Shown: positions 41,257-52,100, counted from the stretch's first letter. The stretch is 64,000 nucleotides of DNA from Clostridia bacterium (GCA_017409845.1 JAFQRY010000011.1:1-64000); one strand, 5' to 3'. Numbers and translations: made by a program. The notes: generated by a model from the letters alone, not told the origin.

Positions 41257-43131
41257 ATGGAATACGTTTCTGAAAATTTTGATGTTGCGGTTATCGGTGC
41301 AGGCCATGCAGGAATAGAAGCGGGTCTTGCTGCAGCACGCCTCGGATGTAAAACCGCCGTTTTTACCATTAATCTTGACTGGGTCGGCAACATGCCGTGC
41401 AACCCGTCAATCGGCGGCACATCTAAGGGTCACCTTGTGCGTGAGATTGACGCACTCGGAGGAGAAATGGGTATTGCTGCGGATAAAAATACTTTGCAGA
41501 ACAGAATGCTCAATCTCGGAAAGGGTCCTGCAGTCCACAGTCTGCGTGCTCAGATTGACCGCCGAGGTTACTGCGATTATATGAAATTCGTGCTCGAGAA
41601 GCAGAAAAATCTTTTTCTTCGTCAGGCTGAAATAGTTGATATCCGCCGTGACGGTGATGAATGGATTCTCAAAACGAGGCTTGAAGCACTCCACAGAGCC
41701 AAGGCTGTTATTATCGCAACGGGCACCTTCCTTGCAGGCAAAATCTTTATCGGTGATGTTTCGTATGAAAGCGGACCCGACGGAATGTTTCCTTCTGTTG
41801 AGCTTGCAAAATCGCTTAAAGAGCTCGGCGTTCTCACCAGACGATTCAAAACGGGTACTCCGCCGAGAATCAACCGCAGAAGCGTTGATATTGAAAGTCT
41901 TGAGCCTCAGTACGGCGATGAAAAAATTACTCATTTTTCTTATGTTACCGATTTTGAGGTTCGTAATACCGAGCCTTGCTATATTACTTATACCGGTGAA
42001 GAAACCAAAAAAATTATTCTTGAAAACCTTCACCGCTCCCCTCTTTATTCGGGAAAAATTGACGGAGTTGGTCCCCGCTACTGCCCGAGTATTGAAGATA
42101 AAATAGTGCGTTTCTCTGAAAAGGAGCGACATCAGATATTTGTTGAGCCCTGCGGTGCAAACACCGATGAGATGTATCTTCAGGGACTTTCATCATCTTT
42201 GCCCGAGGATGTTCAGCTTAAAATTGTCAGAAGTATTCCGGGACTTGAAAATGCGGAATTTCTTCGCACTGCTTATGCGATTGAATATGACTGTGTTGAC
42301 CCTCTTTCGCTCCGTCAGACGCTTGAATTCAAGGATTTTGAAGGACTTTACGGTGCAGGACAATTCAACGGCTCAAGCGGATATGAAGAAGCCGCCGCTC
42401 AGGGTCTTGTTGCGGGCATGAATGCCGCCCTCAAAATTCAAGGCAAGGAACCCGTTATTCTTGACCGCACAACCTCTTATATCGGCACCCTTATTGATGA
42501 CCTTGTTACCAAAGGCTGCTCTGACCCCTACAGAATGATGACTTCCCGCTCAGAATACCGTCTTATTCTCCGTCAGGATAATGCTGACCGCCGACTCACC
42601 GAAATCGGATATAAAGCAGGTCTTATCAGCGAAGAGAGATATAATGGTTTCCTTAAAAAGCTTGAACTTATAGCAGAAGAGCGTGAAAGAATTGAAAATC
42701 TTTCAATTCCAAAGACTTCTGAGATTGATGCAATGCTTGTTTCACGTGGAACATCTGCACTCGAAAAGGGTCTGAAGATGATTGAGCTTCTCAGAAGACC
42801 TCAGGTCAATTATGAAGCTCTTGCCCCGTTTGATAAAAACCGACCTGACCTGCCCTTTGAAGTTTTTGAGCAGGTTGAAATTGACATAAAATACGAAGGA
42901 TATCTTAAAAGACAGCAGATGCAGATTAATGATTTGCGGCGTCTTGAGGTTAAACGCCTCCCTGATAACCTTGACTATAATGACATCACGGGTCTTCGTC
43001 TTGAAGCGATTGAAAAGCTTTCAAAAATCCGACCCGAAACAGTCGGTCAGGCATCAAGAATTTCGGGTGTATCCCCTGCCGACATTTCTGTTTTACTTAT
43101 ATACCTTGAAAGGAACGGTATAAATGGTTAA
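41257..43131 (+). CDS. mnmG: tRNA uridine-5-carboxymethylaminomethyl(34) synthesis enzyme MnmG
   Basis: The 624-residue FAD protein is the MnmE partner. FAD site [29 protein letters not shown] and the family DALGGEMG and [17 protein letters not shown] regions are intact. Length is normal. AAGTGGTG precedes the ATG. The 3' end overlaps rsmG by 8 bp. A parS site (42738-42753) lies inside the gene and is read in frame as part of VSRGTSA. Confidence 0.97.
   Translation: MEYVSENFDVAVIGAGHAGIEAGLAAARLGCKTAVFTINLDWVGNMPCNPSIGGTSKGHLVREIDALGGEMGIAADKNTLQNRMLNLGKGPAVHSLRAQIDRRGYCDYMKFVLEKQKNLFLRQAEIVDIRRDGDEWILKTRLEALHRAKAVIIATGTFLAGKIFIGDVSYESGPDGMFPSVELAKSLKELGVLTRRFKTGTPPRINRRSVDIESLEPQYGDEKITHFSYVTDFEVRNTEPCYITYTGEETKKIILENLHRSPLYSGKIDGVGPRYCPSIEDKIVRFSEKERHQIFVEPCGANTDEMYLQGLSSSLPEDVQLKIVRSIPGLENAEFLRTAYAIEYDCVDPLSLRQTLEFKDFEGLYGAGQFNGSSGYEEAAAQGLVAGMNAALKIQGKEPVILDRTTSYIGTLIDDLVTKGCSDPYRMMTSRSEYRLILRQDNADRRLTEIGYKAGLISEERYNGFLKKLELIAEERERIENLSIPKTSEIDAMLVSRGTSALEKGLKMIELLRRPQVNYEALAPFDKNRPDLPFEVFEQVEIDIKYEGYLKRQQMQINDLRRLEVKRLPDNLDYNDITGLRLEAIEKLSKIRPETVGQASRISGVSPADISVLLIYLERNGING
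42738..42753. other. parS centromere site within mnmG
   Basis: TGTTTCACGTGGAACA is, read on the other strand, TGTTCCACGTGAAACA, a full match to the Firmicute parS consensus TGTTNCACGTGAAACA. ParB/Spo0J is encoded 3 kb away. Confidence 0.88.
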
Positions 43132-43834
43132 CACCGCACTTTTAAAAGCCGATGCCGAAAAGCTCGGAATTCTGATAAACGATGAACAGCTACAGAAGTT
43201 TGAATTACTTTCGGAGCTGCTTGTTGAGCAGAATAAAACAATGAATTTAACTGCAATAACAGACCCCGACGGCATAGCTGTAAAACATTTTGCCGACAGT
43301 ATTTCGGTTTTAACCGCTTATGATATTCCGAAAGGTGCAAGGGTTATGGATATCGGAACGGGTGCAGGCTTTCCGGGCATACCCCTACTGATTATGCGAC
43401 CCGACATTGACCTTGTTATGGTTGACAGCACGGCGAAAAAGCTTAAGTATGTTCAGTCAACCGTCGATTCGCTCGGTCTTATCGCAACAACGCTCCACAC
43501 AAGAGCGGAGGAAGCAGGTCAGAGCAAGGATTACAGAGAAAAGTTTGATGTTGTATGCTCCCGTGCGGTTGCGGCACTCAATGTTCTTTGCGAATATTGC
43601 CTTCCGTTTGTAAAAGTCGGCGGTATGTTTATTGCCATGAAAGGTGCAAAGGCACAGGAGGAAATCGGTGATGCAAAGGCTGCAATAAAGCTCTTAGGCG
43701 GAAAAATTGTTGCAGAGAAGTCATTCACTCTCTCTGACGGCGGAGAAAGAACTCTCGTTGTTATCAAAAAGATATCGCAAATTCCGCCCAGATATCCCAG
43801 ACCTTCCGCACAAATTGCCAAAAAACCTCTTTAA
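43124..43834 (+). CDS. rsmG: 16S rRNA (guanine-527 N7)-methyltransferase RsmG
   Basis: The 236-residue protein methylates G527 of 16S rRNA. It shows the family signature [14 protein letters not shown] and the SAM motif [17 protein letters not shown], then [16 protein letters not shown]. It starts inside mnmG (8-bp overlap). Its end, followed by a short intergenic region, leads to noc. Confidence 0.97.
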   Translation: MVNTALLKADAEKLGILINDEQLQKFELLSELLVEQNKTMNLTAITDPDGIAVKHFADSISVLTAYDIPKGARVMDIGTGAGFPGIPLLIMRPDIDLVMVDSTAKKLKYVQSTVDSLGLIATTLHTRAEEAGQSKDYREKFDVVCSRAVAALNVLCEYCLPFVKVGGMFIAMKGAKAQEEIGDAKAAIKLLGGKIVAEKSFTLSDGGERTLVVIKKISQIPPRYPRPSAQIAKKPL

Positions 43835-43946
43835 AATTAATATGAATTGCAGATTCAGGGCGTTTTATGACGATTGAATTTGCTGGACAATCCCCTCTTT
43901 CGGTGTTAGAATTAACTCAACGAACCGAACGGGGGGATTTGATTTT

Positions 43947-44777
43947 TTGAAAAATGCAAAGTATAAAATCGGCGGACAAATTATTTTAATTCCGCAGGAA
44001 GAGATATATCCTAATCCCAATCAGCCGAGAAAACGGTTTGATTTTGATGAGCTTGAAGGTCTTGCCCAGAGCATAAGACAAAACGGGATTATTCAACCGA
44101 TTGCCGTCAGAATTAACACCAAGGGCGAATATGAGCTCATTTCGGGTGAACGCCGCCTTCGTGCTTCAAGGCTTGTCGGCATAACGCAGATACCTTGTAT
44201 TATAATGGATGCTTCCGACGATAAATCCGCACTCTTTGCTCTTCTTGAAAATATGCAGAGAAGCGACCTCGGATTTTTTGAAGAAGCTCAGGCAATTGAA
44301 AAACTGATTGTTGATTTCGGAATGAGCCGTGATGATGTTTGCAAAAAGCTCGGCAAGGCTCCCCCGACAATATCAAACAAGCTCAGGCTTCTTCGTCTGC
44401 CCGAGGAAATACGACTGAAAATAATTCAGGAAAATCTTTCTGAACGCCATGCAAGAGCACTTCTGAAGCTCACTTCTGTCAGCCAGATGGAGCGTGCAAT
44501 GTCAATCATAGCGGAAAAACGGCTGAATGTTGCTGAATCCGAAAGGCTGATTTCTCAGATAATGACCAATGACAGCCGACGCCGTCAGCCACCCGTCAAG
44601 CTCTTTAAGGATGTCCGCATTTTTGTGAATACTCTCAATCATGCGGTTGATACCATGCGAAGAGCGGGCATTGAAGCTGATTCGGCAAAAAGCGAAACCG
44701 ATGAATATATTGAGTATATCGTCAGAATTCCCAAAACGGGTAACTGCGTTATCAAAGCAAGAAAAACATCGGCTTGA
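43947..44777 (+). CDS. noc: nucleoid occlusion protein Noc (ParB family)
   Basis: The 276-residue ParB-type protein has the CTPase motif GQIILIPQEEIYPNPNQPRK, GERRLRASRLVGITQIPCI, and a helix-turn-helix around KKLGKAPPTISNKLRLLRLP. Its position between rsmG and soj is that of noc. It would keep division away from the nucleoid by binding chromosomal sites. The start is TTG at 43947 with GGGGGGA nine bases upstream; no in-frame ATG fits better. A second, true ParB follows two genes on. Confidence 0.9.
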   Translation: MKNAKYKIGGQIILIPQEEIYPNPNQPRKRFDFDELEGLAQSIRQNGIIQPIAVRINTKGEYELISGERRLRASRLVGITQIPCIIMDASDDKSALFALLENMQRSDLGFFEEAQAIEKLIVDFGMSRDDVCKKLGKAPPTISNKLRLLRLPEEIRLKIIQENLSERHARALLKLTSVSQMERAMSIIAEKRLNVAESERLISQIMTNDSRRRQPPVKLFKDVRIFVNTLNHAVDTMRRAGIEADSAKSETDEYIEYIVRIPKTGNCVIKARKTSA

Positions 44778-44835
44778 AATATGACATCCTCAACTTACCA
44801 TATCTTTCTCTTTCACACCCACATCCAAGCGGAAG

Positions 44836-44860
44836 GAGCAGGCTTTTTGCCTGCTCTTTT
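44836..44860 (+). terminator. intrinsic terminator behind noc
   Basis: GAGCAGGC pairs with GCCTGCTC around five T, followed by TTTT, 59 bp behind the noc stop codon. Confidence 0.9.
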
Positions 44861-44876
44861 CGCGTTTTCTATGATA

Positions 44877-44892
44877 TGTTTCACATGAAACA
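44877..44892. other. parS-like site upstream of soj
   Basis: TGTTTCACATGAAACA matches the parS consensus except for A in place of the central G. It lies 83 bp before the soj start. Confidence 0.7.
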
Positions 44893-44974
44893 ATAATATT
44901 TTATTTTATTCTTTATTTTTGGTTTACTATATGATATAATACTATATAATGTAATTAATATAGGAGAGATTGCT

Positions 44975-45745
44975 TTGGGAAAAACAATTGCAATTGTTAA
45001 CCAGAAAGGCGGAGTAGGCAAAACCACCTCTGCCGTTAATCTTACTGCCGCTCTCGGCAGCAAGGGATATAAAGTTCTTCTTGTTGATATCGACCCTCAG
45101 GGAAATTCAACCAGCGGTCTCGGAATCAACAAAAGAGGTCTCGAAAATTCGTCTTACAGCGTTCTTATCGGCGGCTGCCCTGCCGAAAAAGCTATTGTTG
45201 AAACACCTTATGCCAATGTTTCGGTAATGCCTTCGAGCATGGACCTTGCAGGTGCGGAGCTTGAGCTTGTCGATGTTCAGAAAAGAGAATCAAAGCTCAA
45301 AAATTCTCTTGCACTTATCAAGGATGATTATGATTTTATTTTTCTTGACTGTCCCCCGTCGCTCGGGCTTATTACCCTCAACGGTCTTTGTGCCGCAGAT
45401 ACACTGATTGTTCCCATTCAGTGTGAATTCTTTGCTCTTGAAGGACTTTCACAGCTTATCTCAACCGTAAGAACAGTTAAGCGGCTTTATAATCCCTACA
45501 TAGAAATCGAAGGAGTTCTTCTTACGATGTATAACGGTCAGCTCAATCTCACTCAGCAGGTTGTTGAGGAGGTCAAGCGTTGCTTCCCGAAAAAGGTTTA
45601 TTCAACCTTTATTCCGAGGAATGTCCGTCTTTCCGAAGCACCCAGCTACGGTCAGCCCGTTATGTATTATGATAAATCATCGAAGGGTGCTCACGCTTAC
45701 AGCGACCTTGCGGATGAATTTCTGAGGCTGAATAATAAAATCTGA
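44975..45745 (+). CDS. soj: chromosome partitioning ATPase ParA/Soj
   Basis: The 256-residue protein has the deviant Walker A NQKGGVGKTTSAVNL, DIDPQGNSTSGLG and FLDCPPSLGLITLN. It is the short chromosomal type without an extra N-terminal HTH. The start is TTG behind AGGAGAG. In this order it acts with ParB at parS and controls initiation and segregation. A short hairpin repeat (45748-45767) separates it from parB. Confidence 0.96.
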   Translation: MGKTIAIVNQKGGVGKTTSAVNLTAALGSKGYKVLLVDIDPQGNSTSGLGINKRGLENSSYSVLIGGCPAEKAIVETPYANVSVMPSSMDLAGAELELVDVQKRESKLKNSLALIKDDYDFIFLDCPPSLGLITLNGLCAADTLIVPIQCEFFALEGLSQLISTVRTVKRLYNPYIEIEGVLLTMYNGQLNLTQQVVEEVKRCFPKKVYSTFIPRNVRLSEAPSYGQPVMYYDKSSKGAHAYSDLADEFLRLNNKI

Positions 45746-45747
45746 AC

Positions 45748-45767
45748 GGCGGGAGCAAGCCCCCGCC
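45748..45767. repeat. GGCGGGAGC hairpin between soj and parB
   Basis: GGCGGGAGCAAGCCCCCGCC forms a stem and is followed by CTACACGG, the end motif of the GTAGGG family. It is the counterpart of the hairpin at 28857. Confidence 0.6.
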
Positions 45768-45789
45768 CTACACGGAAAGGAGAAATAAT

Positions 45790-46656
45790 ATGGCACCAAA
45801 GAAAAGCGGTCTTGGCAGAGGTCTTGGCTCACTGCTTGCTGATAATTCTTTAGAAGAAACAAGCGGAGCTCAGGCGGTCAAGCTTAATCTTATGGATATT
45901 GAGCCTAACAAAGATCAGGCAAGAAAGATTTTTGATGAAGCGGCTCTTTCGGAACTTGCGGATTCAATCGCACAGCACGGAGTTTTGCAGCCCCTTCTTG
46001 TTCGCCCTATGATTGGCGGCGGATATCAGCTTGTTGCAGGCGAAAGACGCTGGAGAGCAAGCCGCATTGCGGGTCTGACTCAGGTTCCCGTTGTTATAAA
46101 AGAACTCAATGACACCGAAGCTGCTGTTATTTCTTTAATAGAAAATTTACAGCGTGAGGATCTGAATCCCGTTGAAGAAGCCCTCGGCTTTGCAAGCCTT
46201 ATAAAAGATTTTGATCTGACTCAGGAGGAAGCCGCCGCAAAGGTCGGCAAATCACGCCCTGCCGTTGCAAACGCACTCCGTCTTTTAAAGCTTCCCGAAG
46301 CTGTGCTTGACATGGTGCGTGAAAACAGACTTTCTGCAGGACATGCAAAAACGCTTGTTGCTCTCGACGATGAAAAGCTTATTATTTCAACTGCTGAGCT
46401 TATAATCGAAAAGGGTCTTTCGGTCAGAGAAACCGAAAAGCTTGTCAAATCTCTTACCGCAGAGAAAAAACAGCCGAAAAAAGCTCCTTCACGCCACACC
46501 TTCTTTGATGAGGTTGAGCTTTCGCTGAATAATTCTCTCGGCAGAAAAGCAAAGGTTATTACCAAAAACGGAAAAGAAAGCGGTACTCTTGAAATTGCTT
46601 TTTATGATAAAGACGACCTTGCAAGAATCGCAAAAATTCTTGCGGCATTGGAATGA
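45790..46656 (+). CDS. parB: chromosome partitioning protein ParB/Spo0J
   Basis: The 288-residue protein loads at parS as a CTP-dependent clamp. Motifs: KKSGLGRGLGSLLAD at the start, the CTP loop GERRWRASRIAGLTQVPV, ENLQREDLNPVEEA and the helix-turn-helix KVGKSRPAVANALRLLKLP. The C-terminal dimer domain is present. AAAGGAG precedes the ATG. It lies 44 bp behind soj, with a short hairpin between them. Confidence 0.96.
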   Translation: MAPKKSGLGRGLGSLLADNSLEETSGAQAVKLNLMDIEPNKDQARKIFDEAALSELADSIAQHGVLQPLLVRPMIGGGYQLVAGERRWRASRIAGLTQVPVVIKELNDTEAAVISLIENLQREDLNPVEEALGFASLIKDFDLTQEEAAAKVGKSRPAVANALRLLKLPEAVLDMVRENRLSAGHAKTLVALDDEKLIISTAELIIEKGLSVRETEKLVKSLTAEKKQPKKAPSRHTFFDEVELSLNNSLGRKAKVITKNGKESGTLEIAFYDKDDLARIAKILAALE

Positions 46657-46668
46657 GGTAAAAAGAAT

Positions 46669-47619
46669 ATGAAAAATTATAATCATGCACTTCTCGTTAT
46701 GGAAAAGCAGGATTACCCTGCAGAGGCAAGAGAGGTTATCATCAGAGCAAATGAAAAAATCCTCGCTAATGAAGAAGCAAACAAAATTTATGAATCCATG
46801 TATCGTGCATACTGGGTCAAGAAAAAGAATTTCCACACATTTCAGGATAAATCCAAGGCACTTGCAGAGCTGATTGATGAGAATGTTTACACCGTTTATC
46901 TTGTTCTTCTCATCAACTGCACAAAGCCGCTTCGTGCCGCATACAAAAAAGCAGGTATCAGCGACGAGATTTATTGGAATTCCATTATTGACCTCAAGGT
47001 CAAGATGCTTGAATGCAAAGAGAATTTCGATGTATGGGGCACCTTTGTTGAGGGCTGGTTTATGTCATTCTATACCCTTGAACGCTTCGGTCTCGGAAGA
47101 TTCCAGTTTGACCTTTCCGATTTCGGCGAGGAATTCTATGATGACAACGGCGTTTTCATCAAGGACAGCGAATTCTGTCTCGGACTTCACATCCCCTCTC
47201 ATCTCGGACCCCTCACCTATGAAACACGCCTTGAGACCTACAAAAAAGCCTTTGAAATGTTCAAGGACAGATTTGGCGGAAAATATATTGTAATCTGCTG
47301 CAATTCGTGGCTTCTTTATCCCGATAATCTCAATATACTTCCCGAAAACTCAAATGCAGCCGATTTCATTCTCGACTTTGAGCCTCTTGATATCAAACGC
47401 ACCTATGACTTCGGCGATTGCTGGAGAATCTTCGGTCAGAACAAGAGCTGCCTGAAGCCTGAGGAGCTTCAGAGAGATACCACCATGCAGAGAGCTTTTG
47501 CAGAGTGGTTTGACCAGGGCAAGAAAGCGGGCTCGGCTTATTCGATGATTATCTTCGACGGCGAAAAAATCGTTACAAGAAGAACAAGAGAAGAATTCAG
47601 AGAGCAGTACGGTTATTAA
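46669..47619 (+). CDS. acyltransferase-domain protein (GNAT-like, NAT_N/GNAT_C type)
   Basis: The 316-residue soluble protein resembles clostridial proteins annotated as acyltransferase-domain proteins, with a helical N-terminal half (KIYESMYRAYWVKKKNFHTF) and a GNAT-like C-terminal half (EFCLGLHIPSHLGPLTYE, GGKYIVICCNSWLLYPDNLN). No certain acetyl-CoA loop is visible, so the assignment is by overall pattern. GAGG precedes the ATG, 12 bp behind parB, so it is probably in the soj-parB transcript. The substrate is unknown. Terminator 47627 follows. Confidence 0.6.
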   Translation: MKNYNHALLVMEKQDYPAEAREVIIRANEKILANEEANKIYESMYRAYWVKKKNFHTFQDKSKALAELIDENVYTVYLVLLINCTKPLRAAYKKAGISDEIYWNSIIDLKVKMLECKENFDVWGTFVEGWFMSFYTLERFGLGRFQFDLSDFGEEFYDDNGVFIKDSEFCLGLHIPSHLGPLTYETRLETYKKAFEMFKDRFGGKYIVICCNSWLLYPDNLNILPENSNAADFILDFEPLDIKRTYDFGDCWRIFGQNKSCLKPEELQRDTTMQRAFAEWFDQGKKAGSAYSMIIFDGEKIVTRRTREEFREQYGY

Positions 47620-47626
47620 AAACAAG

Positions 47627-47671
47627 ATATCCCCCGCAGATTTTGATAATATCAAATTCTGCGGGGGATAT
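47627..47671. terminator. bidirectional terminator
   Basis: A long stem (ATATCCCCCGCAGATTTTGA and its complement) separates the plus-strand segregation genes from the minus-strand antiporter gene and can end both. Confidence 0.9.
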
Positions 47672-47681
47672 AATAATTTTA

Positions 47682-48968
47682 TCAGGATAATTTTGCGGGA
47701 GCTGTGCGATGCTTTCTGTTTTTGTGATGGGGTTTGGGCTCGATATTGCCTGCTCTTGTGAGGGCAATCTTTGTGAGCATCGGACCGACAAGCTCATAAA
47801 TGAGAACAGAGAAAAGAACAATGTTTCTTATCATTTCGCCGACCGCACCGAGCTCCATTGCGGTAACCGACATTCCGAGGGCAACGCCTGCCTGCGGAAG
47901 AAGGGTTATGCCGAGATATTTGGTTGTTTTCTCGTCGCACTTCATCAGCTTTGCACTGCCGAAGGTGCCGAAATATTTACCGAGTGAGCGGCTGATGATG
48001 TAAGCGGCACCGATACCTACGATTGCAATATCTGTGAAAACGCTAAGCTCAAGCTCTGCACCGCTGAGAACAAAGAAAAGTGCGAAAAGAGGAACAGTCC
48101 ACTTGTCTGTTTTTTCCATGATTTCAGGTGAGAAGTCGCAGACGTTGCAGAAAATAGTGCCGAGCATCATGCAAACGAGGAGAGCTGAGAAGCCGACATG
48201 AACGCCGCCGATTTCAAACTTAATCATTGAAAGTGCAACGGTAAAGATAACGCATGTGACGGAAAGGCACAGACGCTTGCTGTTTGAACTGAAGAATCTT
48301 TCGAAGATTGAAAAAAGAATGCCCATAATTGTGCCGAGTGCGAGTGAGCAGACAATTTCAATCAGCGGCTCAAGAATAATCGCCTTGATGTTGAATTCAC
48401 CGTGCTCAACAGCCTTTGCAATGCCGAATGAGATTGCAAAAATAACAAGACCGACGGCGTCGTCGATAGCAACGATGGGGAGAAGCAAATCAGTGAGCTT
48501 ACCCTTTGCCTTATACTGACGCACAACCATGAGAGTTGCGGCAGGAGCGGTAGCGGCGGCAACGGCTCCGAGGGTGATTGCCATTGAAAGCGGGAGCTTT
48601 TCTTCGCCGAGAACAAAATGAAGTCCGATGAGAGCTGCATCAACAAGCAGAGTTGCGACAACCGCCTGAATAATACCGATGAAGGTTGCGGTGCCGCCGA
48701 CTTTTTTCAGCTGAGAGAGACGGAATTCGTTGCCGATTGCAAAGGCGATGAAGCCGAGAGCAACGCTTGAAATGATTTCAAATTCCTTGACGTTTTCGTG
48801 AGAGACGAAGCCGAGACCTTCAATGCCGAGTCTGCCGAGGCAGTAGGGACCGATGAGGATGCCCGCAACGAGATATGATGTTACTGAGGGAAGACCGAGG
48901 GGTTTTGCGATACGGGACATTATCAGACCCGCACCGAGAGCGATTGAGATACAAAACAGTGTTTCCAT
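47682..48968 (-). CDS. cation:proton antiporter, Kef/CPA2 family
   Basis: The 428-residue protein has about twelve membrane helices and starts without a cytosolic TrkA domain (METLFCISIALGAGLIMSRI). The helix-pair hallmark VAAATAPAATLMVVRQYKA and VAIDDAVGLVIFAIS with the acidic pair are typical of CPA2. It exchanges Na or K for protons to hold pH and cation balance. AGAAGG precedes the start. It is monocistronic. Repeat 48985-49117 lies upstream of the ATG. Confidence 0.88.
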   Translation of the reverse strand: METLFCISIALGAGLIMSRIAKPLGLPSVTSYLVAGILIGPYCLGRLGIEGLGFVSHENVKEFEIISSVALGFIAFAIGNEFRLSQLKKVGGTATFIGIIQAVVATLLVDAALIGLHFVLGEEKLPLSMAITLGAVAAATAPAATLMVVRQYKAKGKLTDLLLPIVAIDDAVGLVIFAISFGIAKAVEHGEFNIKAIILEPLIEIVCSLALGTIMGILFSIFERFFSSNSKRLCLSVTCVIFTVALSMIKFEIGGVHVGFSALLVCMMLGTIFCNVCDFSPEIMEKTDKWTVPLFALFFVLSGAELELSVFTDIAIVGIGAAYIISRSLGKYFGTFGSAKLMKCDEKTTKYLGITLLPQAGVALGMSVTAMELGAVGEMIRNIVLFSVLIYELVGPMLTKIALTRAGNIEPKPHHKNRKHRTAPAKLS

Positions 48969-48984
48969 AATATTCCTTCTTTTT

Positions 48985-49117
48985 AATGAAAAATTAAAAT
49001 GAATAATGAATAATTTCGGGCGGGCTTTGCCCGCACCCGATTATATAATTATTTTCAGTTTTTGCGAAGCAATATAAAATCGGGGCGAAGCGACCCTTCA
49101 TTTTTCATTTATTTTTA
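48985..49117. repeat. MITE-like AATGAA repeat with inverted ends
   Basis: The left end AATGAAAAATTAAAATGAAT and the right end TTCATTTTTCATTTATTTTT are inverted copies. Inside are GGGCGGGCTTTGCCCGCACC, a GATTATATAATT stretch and GCGAAGC motifs, as in the copy at 59149. Confidence 0.75.
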
Positions 49118-49122
49118 CGCAC

Positions 49123-49152
49123 TTAACGGGCAACCTCGCGGTTACCCGTTAA
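49123..49152 (-). terminator. hairpin behind purL
   Basis: TTAACGGGTAACC-type arms (TTAACGGG / CCCGTTAA) enclose CGCG just behind the purL stop codon. The T-tract on the minus strand is weak, so it may only stabilise the 3' end. Confidence 0.5.
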
Positions 49153-49159
49153 ACATTGT

Positions 49160-52100
49160 TTATTTATAATATTCAACCGCACTCTCAAAGAGCTTGAGGT
49201 CGAATTCGCCGGGAACATTCTTATAAAGTCCCGAGCCTGTTCTTTCTGAATGACCCATCTTGCCGAGGACGCGTCCGTCGGGAGAAACGATACCTTCGAT
49301 TGCGAAATCGGAGTTGTTGGGGTTGAAAGCAATATCATTTGTTGCGTTGCCGTCGAAGTCAACATACTGAGTGATAATCTGACCGTTTGCGGCAAGCTTT
49401 CTGATGAGTGATTCGTCAGCAATGAAGCGACCTTCGCCGTGTGAGATGGGGACGGTGTAGATTTCGCCCTGTTTTGCCTTTGAGAGCCAGGGTGAATTGT
49501 TAGAAACAAGCTTTGTACGAACAAGCTTTGACTGATGTCTGCTGATGGTATTGTAGGTAAGGGTCGGGCAGGTTTCATCGGTGTCAATAATCTTTCCGTA
49601 GGGAACAAGACCGAGCTTGATGAGAGCCTGGAAGCCGTTACAGATACCGAGCATAAGACCGTCACGCTTTTCGAGAAGCTCAGTTACAGCCTGCTTGATT
49701 TCAGCGTTTCTGAAGAATGCGGTGATGAATTTTCCTGAACCGTCGGGTTCGTCACCGCCTGAGAAGCCGCCGGGAACAAAGATGATCTGGCTTTCGCCGA
49801 CCTTCTTCGCAAAATCTTCAACGGATTTTGCAATGCTTGCGGCGGAAAGATTGTTGATAACAAAGATTTCAGCCTCTGCACCTGCTCTTTCGGCATATTT
49901 TGCCGAATCGTATTCACAGTTTGTGCCGGGGAATACGGGAATAAGAACCTTGGGCTTTGCGGTTCTGATTGCGGGCTTTGCAAAGGTTGTTGCCTTGTAA
50001 TCAAAGGTTTCAATCTTCTTTTCGGGCATTGCAATGTTGCAGGAATAGATATCTTCAAGCTTATCCTCATAAATGGGAAGAAGCTTTGCAAAATCAACTG
50101 TTTCAGCACCGTAGGTGAGAGCAGCCTTGTCGGTTGTGTAGCCGAGGAGAATGCCGCAGTCAGTGTCGTCGGTGAGCTCGATGATGAATGAGCCGTAGGA
50201 ATAGCCGAAGATGTCTTCGAGTGATACATCTGCGAAGTCGAAGCCGATGCCGTTACCCATAGCCATCTTGAGAACTGCTTCTGCAGCACCGCCCATGCCG
50301 GGAGTATAGATTGCTGCAGCCTTGCCTGCGGTTACGAGTGCATAAACCTCATCATAGACCTTGAGGAGTGAAGCGGTATCGGGCAGATTGTCGGCTGTGT
50401 AGTCGGGCTTGAGCATAACAACCTTGCGGCCTGCTGCCTTGAATTCGGGTGAAACGATATTTTTGATATTTTCTGTTGTGACTGCAAATGAAACGAGTGT
50501 GGGAGGAACGTCGATATCCTCAAACGAACCGCTCATTGAGTCCTTACCGCCGATAGCGGCAATCTTGAGATCCATCTGTGCCTTGAATGCACCGAGGAGG
50601 GCTGCAAGAGGCTTGCCCCAACGCTTGCCGTCTTTCATGGGCTTTTCAAAGTATTCCTGGAAGGTGAGATAAACTTCCTTGAAGTCTGCACCTGCGGCGA
50701 TAAGCTTTGAAACGGATTCAACAACTGCAAGATATGCACCGTGATAGGGGCTCTTCTCGGTGATGAAGGGGTTGTAGCCCCATGACATGATTGAGCAGGT
50801 TTCGGTATCCTTCTTTTCAACGGCAATTTTGTGAACCATTGCCTGAATGGGAGTGAGCTGATTTTTGCCGCCGAAGGGCATGAGAACGGTGTTGGCACCG
50901 ATAGTTGAGTCAAATCTTTCGGAAAGACCTCTCTTTGAGCAGATATTGAGGTCGCCTGCAAGAGCGGCATACATATCGGAGAATGAACCGTCAATCTTCT
51001 TTGAGTAGTCCTCAAGCTTTGCGGGAGTGATGTCAATGTGCTTCTCTGCACCGTTTGAGTTGAGGAATTCACGGCTGATGTTGCAGATTGCCTTGCCGTT
51101 CCAGTTCATAACAAGATAGGGCTTTTCCTTGACTTCGGCAACGATTGTTGCTTCAAGGTTTTCGCCTGTTGCAAGCTCGATGAATCTTGCGGCATCCTTT
51201 GCTTCAACAACAACTGCCATTCTTTCCTGGGATTCGGAGATTGCAAGCTCAGTTCCGTCAAGACCTTCGTATTTCTTGGGAACGGCATTGAGGTTTATTT
51301 CAAGTCCGTCTGCAAGCTCGCCGATTGCAACGGAAACACCGCCTGCACCGAAGTCGTTGCAGCGTTTGATAAGCTGTGAAGCTTCTTTATTTCTGAAAAG
51401 TCTCTGGAGCTTTCTTTCTTCGGGAGCATTACCCTTCTGAACTTCAGCACCGCAGCTTTCGAGTGATTTGAGGTTGTGTGATTTTGAGGAGCCTGTTGCA
51501 CCGCCGCAGCCGTCACGGCCTGTTCTGCCGCCGAGAAGGATAACAACGTCACCGTCTTCGGGTCTTTCGCGGCGAACATTTTCTTCGGGAGCGGCAGCGA
51601 TAACCGCACCGATTTCCATTCTCTTTGCAACATAGCCGGGATGATAAAGCTCGTCAACAATGCCCGTTGCAAGACCGATCTGGTTGCCGTAGGAGCTGTA
51701 GCCTGCGGCAGCAGTTGTAACAATCTTTCTCTGGGGAAGCTTGCCTTCAATTGTTTCGCTTACGGGAACGGTCGGGTCACCTGCACCTGTTACACGCATT
51801 GCTGCATAAACATAGCTTCTGCCTGAAAGCGGGTCACGGATAGCACCGCCGATGCAGGTTGCGGCACCGCCGAAGGGCTCGATTTCGGTGGGATGGTTGT
51901 GAGTTTCGTTCTTGAAGAGGAGAAGCCATTTCTGGGTTTCGCCTTCGATTTCAACATCAATCTTGACTGTGCAGGCATTGATTTCTTCGCTTTCGTCAAG
52001 CTTTTCAAGAAGACCCTGCTGTTTGAGATATCTGCCTGCGATAGTGCCGATATCCATAAGATTTACGGGCTTTGTTCTGTTGCAAGCCTTTCTTGCTGCA

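Noticed and set aside
41407-42132. 241-residue minus-strand open frame
   Set aside because: It is antisense to mnmG and lacks any family pattern or ribosome site.
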